Positions 6,827-12,104 of a stretch of 12,104 nt of DNA are shown here, piece after piece. This stretch comes from Anaerolineales bacterium UBA2317 (lineage in GTDB: Bacteria; Chloroflexota; Anaerolineae; Anaerolineales; Villigracilaceae). The number at the start of each line of letters is the position of its first letter. Positions within the stretch are counted from its first letter, which is position 1. Made by a program: the position numbers and the translations under genes. The stretch spans positions 117,247-129,350 of the forward strand of contig DDVH01000006.1 of the NCBI GenBank assembly GCA_002345215.1, given 5' to 3'. The notes beneath the pieces were generated by a model. It ran no database searches. It was not told the DNA's origin and saw only the letters and a program-made list of their open reading frames with translations.

Positions 6827-8210
6827 TTTTCATGGCGCGGCACATACAGTGACGGGAAGCCAACATTTGTTGGAAGTCAATGGAAAAAAATTGTTGTTAG
6901 ATTGTGGAATGTATCAGGGCAAGCGTAGTGAAAGTTATGAACGCAATTTGCACTTTCGTTACAACCCGCGTGATGTTGATGCTGTCATTCTTTCACATGC
7001 GCACATTGACCATTCGGGAAATTTGCCGAATCTGGTCAAACAAGGTTTTGAAGGTCCAATTTTTGCAACACGCGCTACAGTTGATTTAGCCAGTTTGATG
7101 ATTGCTGATTCAGCACACATTCAAGAATCGGATGTGGAGTTTGTAAATAAAAAACGTGCTGAACGTGGTGAAGAACCAATTGAACCTTTGTATACAAAAC
7201 AAGATGCTGAGGATGCTATCGCTTCATTTCAAGGGGTAGACTTTGATACGCCATTTCAGCCGATTCCTGGCGTGACAGCTCGTTTATTTGTGGCAGGTCA
7301 TATTTTGGGTGCGGCGGGTGTTTCACTTCAAATTGAAGAAAATGGAAAGAAGACTCACTTAATTTTTTCTGGTGATATTGGACGAAACAACATTCCATTA
7401 TTGAAAGACCCTGTTTTACCTGAACAAGCCGATTATTTAATTATGGAATCAACATACGGCGATAAAAAACATGACAATCCCGAACTTGCATTTTTAGAAT
7501 TTCGTGATGTCGTCAAAAAGACGATTGAACGCGGTGGAAAAGTAATTGTGCCAGCCTTTGCAGTCGGGCGGACTCAAGAATTGGTGTACGACTTGAATCG
7601 CATGATGGCAAACGGAGATGTGAAGCGTGTGCCAGTGTATGTAGATAGTCCGCTGGCTGTCAACGCAACCGATGTATTCAAACGCCATCCAGAATGTTTT
7701 GATGAAGAGACGCGCAAGTTTGTTGAGGAAGCACGTCACCCTGCTTTAGATTTCAAAATGTTAACCTATATTCGTTCAGTAGATGAATCAAAAGCATTAA
7801 ACGAACGCACAGATCCGATGGTGATTATCTCTGCATCCGGGATGGCTGAAAATGGACGCATTTTGCATCACATCAAAAATAATATTGAGCATCCGCAAAA
7901 TACAATTTGTATTGTCTCATGGCAAGCACCGGATACATTAGGCCGCCGCCTCGCAGACCGTGAACCTGAAGTTCGTATTTATGGTGAAACCTACAAACGT
8001 AACTGCGAAATTGCGACAATTGGTGGTTTGTCTGGTCATGCTGGGCAAGATTTATTGGTTCACTATGCAACTAATATGAAAAAATCACTCAAACAAGTTT
8101 TCCTTGTGCATGGCGAAGAAAAACAAGCCAGAACTTTGAAAGATTTATTGAAAGAACAAAAATTAAATAAAGTACATTACCCTGCCTTGCATGAGAGTGT
8201 GAATCTCTAA
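6816..8210 (+). CDS. Metallo-beta-lactamase / beta-CASP RNA-processing nuclease
   Basis: This is a zinc-dependent RNase-like hydrolase related to the CPSF73/Ysh1 exonuclease group. The 464-residue protein starts with INFHGAAHTVTGSQHLLE and continues with the metal-binding HAHIDHSG (H61, H63, D65, H66), H162 in VAGHILGAAG and D187 in FSGDIGRNN. ESTYGDK leads into the inserted beta-CASP domain, which has VPAFAVGRTQELVYDL and SASGMAENGRILHHI, and LSGHAGQ supplies the late histidine motif. The C-terminal RNA-specificity tail is present (FLVHGEEKQARTLKDLL). The ATG at 6816 has AGGAG (6805-6809) 6 nt upstream, inside the end of the ribonuclease D gene, so the two are translated together. A direct role in tRNA or mRNA 3' processing is inferred from this pairing; substrate and endo- or exonuclease mode are not visible. 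Confidence 0.92.
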   Translation: MRINFHGAAHTVTGSQHLLEVNGKKLLLDCGMYQGKRSESYERNLHFRYNPRDVDAVILSHAHIDHSGNLPNLVKQGFEGPIFATRATVDLASLMIADSAHIQESDVEFVNKKRAERGEEPIEPLYTKQDAEDAIASFQGVDFDTPFQPIPGVTARLFVAGHILGAAGVSLQIEENGKKTHLIFSGDIGRNNIPLLKDPVLPEQADYLIMESTYGDKKHDNPELAFLEFRDVVKKTIERGGKVIVPAFAVGRTQELVYDLNRMMANGDVKRVPVYVDSPLAVNATDVFKRHPECFDEETRKFVEEARHPALDFKMLTYIRSVDESKALNERTDPMVIISASGMAENGRILHHIKNNIEHPQNTICIVSWQAPDTLGRRLADREPEVRIYGETYKRNCEIATIGGLSGHAGQDLLVHYATNMKKSLKQVFLVHGEEKQARTLKDLLKEQKLNKVHYPALHESVNL

Positions 8211-8300
8211 TGTCGTTGCGAGGACGCTCTTGTTCTTCGTTTGAAGCAACCTCCAATTAAGCAAAGAGATTGCTTCGCCAAAAAACGGCTCGCAATGACA
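8211..8300. repeat. MITE-like palindromic repeat element
   Basis: A 90-bp element begins at the base after the beta-CASP gene stop codon. Its ends are inverted repeats with one mismatch: TGTCGTTGCGAG (8211-8222) and CTCGCAATGACA (8289-8300). A second, inner pair, GAAGCAACCTC (8243-8253) and GAGATTGCTTC (8266-8276), also has one mismatch, so the whole can fold into a long hairpin around CAATTAAGCAAA. It has no coding capacity. This design resembles dispersed palindromic repeats or MITEs seen in many copies in some bacterial genomes; copy number cannot be seen here. As RNA it would act as a 3' hairpin for the upstream gene. Confidence 0.7.
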
Positions 8301-8310
8301 AAAAAGAAGT

Positions 8311-8316
8311 TATAAT
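8311..8316 (+). promoter_or_regulatory. Putative -10 box of the tRNA-Ser gene
   Basis: TATAAT ends 15 nt before the first base of the mature tRNA, a normal distance for a short 5' leader. No -35 match lies 17 nt upstream; that position falls within the right end of the palindromic repeat. ATGACA at 8295-8300 resembles a -35 but is only 10 nt away. GCTCGCAAT occurs on both sides of the box (8288-8296 and 8320-8328). Confidence 0.5.
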
Positions 8317-8331
8317 CTCGCTCGCAATATT

Positions 8332-8420
8332 GGAGAGGTGCCAGAGTGGTTGAATGGGGCAGTCTCGAAAACTGTTGTGGCTCTTACGGGTCACCGAGGG
8401 TTCGAATCCCTCCCTCTCCG
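8332..8420 (+). tRNA. tRNA-Ser (anticodon CGA)
   Basis: This 89-nt class II tRNA decodes UCG. The acceptor stem GGAGAGG (8332-8338) pairs with CCTCTCC (8413-8419), followed by discriminator G8420. The anticodon stem GCAGT (8359-8363) pairs with ACTGT (8371-8375, one G-T pair) around the loop CTCGAAA, with CGA at 8366-8368. The T arm is GAGGG-TTCGAAT-CCCTC. A long variable arm, GTGGC paired with GTCAC-type sequence, is diagnostic of serine tRNAs. The 3' CCA is not encoded (CTG follows), so it must be added after transcription. Confidence 0.97.
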
Positions 8421-8432
8421 CTGTTACAAAAC

Positions 8433-8465
8433 AAACCTCGGAGGTCTCTAAGACCTCCGAGGTTT
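8433..8465. terminator. Perfect 15-bp palindrome after tRNA-Ser, likely terminator and possibly a dispersed repeat
   Basis: AAACCTCGGAGGTCT (8433-8447) and AGACCTCCGAGGTTT (8451-8465) are exact reverse complements separated by CTA, and one more T follows. The stem is GC-rich with an A-run before and a T-run after, so it fits a bidirectional intrinsic terminator 12 nt past the tRNA. Each arm also holds the smaller palindrome-like CCTCGGAGG, a feature of dispersed hairpin repeats. The AlkC-like gene's promoter motif starts 6 nt further on. Confidence 0.75.
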
Positions 8466-8470
8466 TATGC

Positions 8471-8485
8471 TTAGTGGTAAGATTC
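8471..8485 (+). promoter_or_regulatory. Leaderless-type promoter motif, copy 1 (AlkC-like gene)
   Basis: TTAGTGGTAAGATTC contains an extended -10, TGG-TAAGAT (the hexamer is 8478-8483), ending 6 nt before the ATG at 8490. Transcription would begin at the start codon. The identical 15 nt recur at 10470-10484 before another gene. No -35 is visible; that position lies in the palindrome arm. Confidence 0.6.
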
Positions 8486-8489
8486 TCTT

Positions 8490-9221
8490 ATGTCAACCAC
8501 TTACAGCATCACAGAATCGTTTGGGGAAAATTTAGCCGTTATCTTATCCGATAAAATATTAGAAGTTTATCCAAAGTTTGATAAGAAAAAATTTGCCAAA
8601 ACCATTCGAGAGAAATGTATTGGTAAAACGTATACCCAACGAGTGGAACTGTTGGCTGATGAATTAAGAATATTTTTGCCCCAAGATTATAAAAAAGCAA
8701 TTGGAATCTTGTCTCAAATTCTTGGACCAGAAAATGAAAAAGAAACGGGCATGTTTACAAACTTTTATTGGTTATTGCCTGTGGGGAAATTTGTAGAAAA
8801 ATACGGGCTCGATGATTTTGAAACATCTATCAAAGCCATTTCAGAAATCACCAAACGAAACACAGGTGAATATGCCATTCGCCCGTATATCAAAAAATAT
8901 CCAAAACAAAGTTTAGCAGTGATGAAAAAATGGGCGGGCTCAAAAAACTTTCATTTGCGCAGGCTGGCGAGCGAAGGGCTTCGTCCAAAACTTCCATGGG
9001 CACCAAAACTCGAAACATTTATTGAAAACCCTCAACCCGTGTTTGAAATTTTAGAAATGCTCAAAGAAGATGAAATCAAATTTGTAAAAAAGTCAGTGGC
9101 GAATCACGTTAGAGATTATTTGAAGGTTAATAAACCAGAAGCAGACAAGATTCTGAAGCGTTGGTCAAAATCTAAAAACGAACATACAAAGTGGATTGTC
9201 AAACACGCCACCAGAAAATAA
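8490..9221 (+). CDS. AlkC-like DNA alkylation repair protein (HEAT-like repeats)
   Basis: Members of this group are DNA glycosylases that remove alkylated bases such as 3-methyladenine, using a curved stack of HEAT-like helical repeats. The 243-residue basic protein (pI not computed, but rich in Lys/Arg) is all-helical in appearance. It carries the family-like segments HLRRLASEGLRPKLPW (155-170), FVKKSVANHVRDYLK (198-212) and the C-terminal TKWIVKHATRK (233-243). The C-terminal Ig-like domain present in some AlkC proteins is absent, so this is the short form. The ATG at 8490 has no Shine-Dalgarno sequence; a -10-like box lies 6 nt upstream. The gene stands after tRNA-Ser, and 14 nt before the protease lipoprotein gene, with which it may be cotranscribed. 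Function is by family resemblance; catalytic residues were not assigned. Confidence 0.8.
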   Translation: MSTTYSITESFGENLAVILSDKILEVYPKFDKKKFAKTIREKCIGKTYTQRVELLADELRIFLPQDYKKAIGILSQILGPENEKETGMFTNFYWLLPVGKFVEKYGLDDFETSIKAISEITKRNTGEYAIRPYIKKYPKQSLAVMKKWAGSKNFHLRRLASEGLRPKLPWAPKLETFIENPQPVFEILEMLKEDEIKFVKKSVANHVRDYLKVNKPEADKILKRWSKSKNEHTKWIVKHATRK

Positions 9222-9235
9222 ACGAGGAATTCTCC

Positions 9236-10465
9236 ATGAGAAAAATTTTCATTGGCATATTAATTTTATTTTTGACATTAGCATGTAATTTGGGCGGACA
9301 AACCCAAACGCCTCCTTCGTCTGTTGAGCCTGTTTTACCAACTGATACATTGCTTCCCACTTTTACAGAGACCCCTGAACTCCCTATCATCTCAAACAAC
9401 ATAGCGGAATGTAAAAAGAGTCCTGTTGCATTCACAAACGTAGGCTTGGGGATTCCAAATCCATCTCATAAACTTCCTACAATTGGAGATGTAAAAACGA
9501 TAGTCTTGTTTGCAGATTTTAATGATGCACCCGCTTTACAAACACCCGAACAAGTATTTTCATTAATCTCACCCAATGCTGAAAAATTTTTCAATGATAT
9601 TTCTTACGGCAGAATGAATTATGTTTTAGAACCGTATTTTACATGGTTGAGATTATCACAACCTTCTACATATTATGGCGAAGGGATTCGCACCTATGAC
9701 GGACATTTGCAATTTTTACAAGAAGCCGTCACACTTGCAGATGCAAATGTAGATTTTTCCACCGCTAATTCTGTACTCGTGTTAGTTCCAACGGATGCTT
9801 ATGCCGTTCCGTATGGACCTGCTTTTGGAGCCAATGCTGGTTTCGGATATTCAGCAGATGGCAAAATATTTGAAAATGGAGTCACTTCTGGCGCAGATTT
9901 AACAGGTTGGGGATTCTTATGGCTCAACCATGAAACAGGTCACATTATGGGCTTGCCTGATTTATATGCCTATCAATATGATTCCGCTAATTATGATGAC
10001 CAACATCGTTTTGTCGGTGGTTTTGGATTAATGGGCTTTATTGATGGCAATGCCCCAGAATTTTTTGCGTATGAACGTTGGCAAATGGGATGGTTAGATG
10101 ATGAGCAAATTTTTTGTCAAACAGAGGGGGAACAAACTGTAACCCTTACAGCCATTGAAACCATCGGCGGTGTTAAAGCCGTGATGATTCCTGTCAGTGA
10201 AACAAAAGTTGTAGTTGTAGAATCAAGACGACGTCTAGGTTATGATGCGAATTTAATCAAAGAGGGGGCATTGGTTTACACAGTAGATACATCTATCTAT
10301 TCGGGCGAAGGCGCATTGGTCGTTTATCCAATTCTTGAAAATGACCCATATCGTGACCAATCTCCGCTAGCAATTGGTGAATCGTTCACAATAGATGGTG
10401 TGACAATTACAGTTTTAGAAGCCACAAACGAAAGTGATACGGTACAAGTAACTATAAATCAATAA
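9236..10465 (+). CDS. Lipoprotein M6-type zinc metalloprotease
   Basis: This is a predicted exported, membrane-anchored protease of the immune-inhibitor-A (M6) type. The 409-residue protein starts with a lipoprotein signal (MRKIFIGILILFLTLAC, lipidated C17), then a Pro/Thr-rich linker (about 20-45). The protease region follows, with VKTIVLFADFNDAP, FFNDISYGRMNY and the zinc site HETGHIMGLPDLY (H232, E233, H236, D242), which is the M6 signature. The C-terminal part (about 300-409) looks beta-rich and may be an accessory domain. The ATG at 9236 is chosen over an in-frame ATG at 9191, because the signal peptide begins there and GAGG (9224-9227) sits 8 nt upstream; the earlier ATG lies inside the preceding gene. 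Substrates are unknown. An inactive relative is unlikely, as all zinc-site residues are present. Confidence 0.87.
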   Translation: MRKIFIGILILFLTLACNLGGQTQTPPSSVEPVLPTDTLLPTFTETPELPIISNNIAECKKSPVAFTNVGLGIPNPSHKLPTIGDVKTIVLFADFNDAPALQTPEQVFSLISPNAEKFFNDISYGRMNYVLEPYFTWLRLSQPSTYYGEGIRTYDGHLQFLQEAVTLADANVDFSTANSVLVLVPTDAYAVPYGPAFGANAGFGYSADGKIFENGVTSGADLTGWGFLWLNHETGHIMGLPDLYAYQYDSANYDDQHRFVGGFGLMGFIDGNAPEFFAYERWQMGWLDDEQIFCQTEGEQTVTLTAIETIGGVKAVMIPVSETKVVVVESRRRLGYDANLIKEGALVYTVDTSIYSGEGALVVYPILENDPYRDQSPLAIGESFTIDGVTITVLEATNESDTVQVTINQ

Positions 10466-10469
10466 GTGT

Positions 10470-10484
10470 TTAGTGGTAAGATTC
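10470..10484 (+). promoter_or_regulatory. Leaderless-type promoter motif, copy 2 (NAD synthetase operon)
   Basis: This is the same TTAGTGGTAAGATTC as at 8471-8485. The hexamer TAAGAT (10477-10482) with upstream TGG ends 7 nt before the ATG at 10490. TATAAA at 10453-10458, inside the end of the protease gene, lies 18 nt upstream, but its role as a -35 is doubtful. It gives the downstream operon a possible promoter independent of the protease gene. Confidence 0.6.
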
Positions 10485-10489
10485 ATAAA

Positions 10490-11338
10490 ATGAAACTAAA
10501 CCTTGCGCTTGCACAAATCAACACCAAACTGGGAGATGTGGAGGCGAACTTAGCCAAACATCTCGATTACATCAAACAGGCAAAATCTGAAAAAACGGAT
10601 TTGCTAGTATTCCCCGAACTTTCGCTTACAGGTTATGTGCTACAAGATTTAGTCGCATCTGCGGCACACAAACCAGTGGACGATGACCCGATTTTCAAAC
10701 ATTTGCTCAACGCTTCAAAAGATATAGATTTAGTGGTTGGCTTTGTAGATGAAGATTCCCGTCATCGTTTTTTTATTGCTTCGGCATATCTTTCAGGCGG
10801 AAAAACAATTCACGTTCATCATAAAGTCTATTTGCCAACGTATGGTTTATTTGATGAAGGTCGCTTCTTTGCGTGGGGCGATAGGGTTCGTGCTTTCGAC
10901 ACACGCTTCGGGCGGATGGGCATGTTGATATGTGAAGACTTTTGGCACGCTTCGCCTCCGTACTTATTATGGCTTGATGGCGCGGATATTATGATTTTCT
11001 CCTCGGCATCTCCTGGGCGTGGACTGAACGATAAAGAAAAACTTGAGTCTGCACGTTGGGTAGAACGTGTGACGAAAGCCTATGCCAGTATGTTTACTTC
11101 ATTTGTTGCTCATTCAAATCGCGTTGGATATGAAGATGGTTTGCATTTTTGGGGTGGAGCAACTGTCTTTGACCCAAACGGTGAAGAAATTGCTCACGGA
11201 CCTTATAACGAAGAAGCCATTACATATTCACAACTAGATTTAAATCAACTACGCCGTACACGCGCGCGTTTGCCTTTGTTGCGTGATGAACGCACGAATT
11301 TAACTGTGGCTGAGTTGCAAAGAATTTTACAAAAATGA
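10490..11338 (+). CDS. Nitrilase-superfamily glutaminase subunit of a two-gene NAD+ synthetase
   Basis: It probably hydrolyses glutamine and hands ammonia to the NadE subunit encoded next. The 282-residue protein is a complete carbon-nitrogen hydrolase domain with the Glu-Lys-Cys triad: E43 in FPELSLTGY, K112 in HHKVYLP, and C148 in LICEDFWH. LSLTGY and the overall order match the N-terminal glutaminase domain of fused glutamine-dependent NAD synthetases. The ATG at 10490 starts with LNLALAQIN, the first strand of the fold; a GTG at 10466 would add only 8 unsupported residues. There is no ribosome-binding site, but a -10-like motif lies 7 nt upstream. Its stop overlaps the nadE start by 4 bp. 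A stand-alone amidase of another substrate is possible, but the overlap and gene order argue for the NAD synthetase role. Confidence 0.87.
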   Translation: MKLNLALAQINTKLGDVEANLAKHLDYIKQAKSEKTDLLVFPELSLTGYVLQDLVASAAHKPVDDDPIFKHLLNASKDIDLVVGFVDEDSRHRFFIASAYLSGGKTIHVHHKVYLPTYGLFDEGRFFAWGDRVRAFDTRFGRMGMLICEDFWHASPPYLLWLDGADIMIFSSASPGRGLNDKEKLESARWVERVTKAYASMFTSFVAHSNRVGYEDGLHFWGGATVFDPNGEEIAHGPYNEEAITYSQLDLNQLRRTRARLPLLRDERTNLTVAELQRILQK

Positions 11339-12104
11339 TTGATACAAACTTAACCATCAATACAGATCTTGCACACGAAATTTTAACGGGCTTCATTAAA
11401 ACTGAAGTCATGCGTACGGGTTTATCTCGTGCGGTGATTGGTTTATCAGGCGGAATTGATTCTGCATTGTCATGTGTTTTGGCGGTTGAAGCACTGGGCA
11501 AAGATAATGTGCTTGCTGTCAGAATGCCGTATAAAGCCTCTAGTAAAGATTCACTTGACCATGCTCAATTACTCATTGACCAACTTGGGATTCCATCTAA
11601 GACGATTGAAATTACAGATATGGTTGAACCGTTATTCAAACTTGACCCTGAAATGTCGAACATGCGTAAGGGCAACATCATGGCGCGTGAACGTATGATT
11701 GTTTTATATGACCAAAGCGAAGTGTTCAAAGGTTTGGTGATTGGCACAAGCAACAAAACAGAAATTTTATTGGGCTATAGCACTTTATATGGTGATTCTG
11801 CTAGTGCAATGAATCCGATTGGTGATTTGTATAAAACGCAAGTTCGTCAACTTTCAAGGGCAATGAATATTCCATCTCCTATTGTAGATAAAGCTCCATC
11901 AGCAGATTTGTGGTTGGGTCAAACAGATGAAAAAGAATTAGGCTTCACGTATGAAGAAGTGGATAAACTTTTATATTTATTAATTGACCAACGTTATAGT
12001 CCACAAGAAGCGATGGAAGCAGGCTTTGATGAAAAATTTGTCAATGGCGTGGTCAATCGCGTCAGGCGTTATCAATATAAACGTATGCAACCACCAATTG
12101 CAAA
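11335..12104 (+). CDS. nadE: NAD+ synthetase, ammonia-dependent type (partial, runs off the window)
   Basis: It amidates nicotinate adenine dinucleotide to NAD+ using ATP and ammonia, the last step of NAD synthesis. Visible are 256 codons with no stop. An N-terminal helix leads to the PP-loop VIGLSGGIDSALS (S38-S43), then RKGNIMARERM (111-121), GTSNKTE (137-143), YGD (152-154), PIGDLYKTQV (161-170) and KAPSADLW with QTDE (186-199), all of which are standard NadE signatures. The protein has no glutaminase domain of its own; that is the preceding gene. The ATG lies in the ATGA overlap and no clear ribosome-binding site precedes it (AAAGAA only), so translation probably depends on the upstream gene. 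Typical length is about 240-280 residues, so little is missing. Confidence 0.95.
   Translation, partial: MIDTNLTINTDLAHEILTGFIKTEVMRTGLSRAVIGLSGGIDSALSCVLAVEALGKDNVLAVRMPYKASSKDSLDHAQLLIDQLGIPSKTIEITDMVEPLFKLDPEMSNMRKGNIMARERMIVLYDQSEVFKGLVIGTSNKTEILLGYSTLYGDSASAMNPIGDLYKTQVRQLSRAMNIPSPIVDKAPSADLWLGQTDEKELGFTYEEVDKLLYLLIDQRYSPQEAMEAGFDEKFVNGVVNRVRRYQYKRMQPPIA

Noticed and set aside
8295..8316. ATGACA as -35 box of the tRNA-Ser promoter
   Set aside because: It is only 10 nt from the -10 box, too close for a normal sigma-70-type promoter, and it belongs to the terminal inverted repeat of the palindromic element.
8211..8465. CRISPR array suspicion from repeated palindromic sequence
   Set aside because: The two palindromes differ from each other, there is no regular repeat-spacer unit, and a complete tRNA lies between them.
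8354..8554. Short plus-strand ORF over the tRNA-Ser gene
   Set aside because: It lies on the tRNA, the palindrome and the start of the AlkC-like gene in another frame; its protein has no recognisable features.
9191..9235. Earlier in-frame ATG for the protease lipoprotein
   Set aside because: It would put a polar stretch ahead of the signal peptide and lies within the preceding gene; the ATG at 9236 has a ribosome-binding site and a clean lipoprotein signal.
10466..10489. GTG start giving an 8-residue longer glutaminase
   Set aside because: The extension has no family support and overlaps the promoter-like motif; the ATG at 10490 opens directly into the first strand of the fold.

Overview
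This is a 12.1-kb bacterial chromosomal segment, AT-leaning and densely coded. It carries eleven protein genes (the last cut by the window end), one tRNA gene and two palindromic repeat-type elements. The gene mix suggests a member of the Chloroflexota, most likely Anaerolineae-like: wecB/wecC sugar genes, an NfeD/slipin pair, a lipoprotein with a Pro/Thr-rich linker, starts that lack a Shine-Dalgarno sequence, and a small palindromic repeat element. That assignment is inference from gene style only; there is no rRNA or other phylogenetic marker here.

Layout. On the minus strand, 92-2499 is a two-gene nucleotide-sugar operon (wecC then wecB) that turns UDP-GlcNAc into UDP-ManNAc and then UDP-ManNAcA for surface polysaccharide. 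It ends in a hairpin at the left edge. A divergent 132-bp promoter region separates it from a plus-strand pair, a protease-less NfeD-type membrane protein and a slipin (2632-4161). A strong terminator follows, and its 3' arm touches the start codon of a GNAT acetyltransferase, which overlaps a membrane acyltransferase gene by 4 bp (4217-5637). Next comes an RNA-processing pair, ribonuclease D and a beta-CASP metallo-beta-lactamase nuclease (5693-8210, overlapping by 11 bp). A palindromic repeat element, tRNA-Ser(CGA) and a second perfect palindrome occupy 8211-8465. The right part holds an AlkC-like DNA glycosylase, an M6-type metalloprotease lipoprotein, and a two-gene NAD synthetase: a separate glutaminase (nitrilase) subunit followed by NadE (8490-12104).

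The most interesting signals are: (i) a glutamine-dependent NAD synthetase split into two ORFs that overlap by ATGA at an A-run; (ii) an identical 15-nt promoter-like motif placed 5-6 nt before two start codons with no ribosome-binding site, which implies leaderless transcripts; (iii) a terminator hairpin that contains the only candidate ribosome-binding site of the next gene; and (iv) a MITE-like palindrome joined directly to a stop codon next to the tRNA gene. No defence system, CRISPR array, phage or transposase gene was seen.
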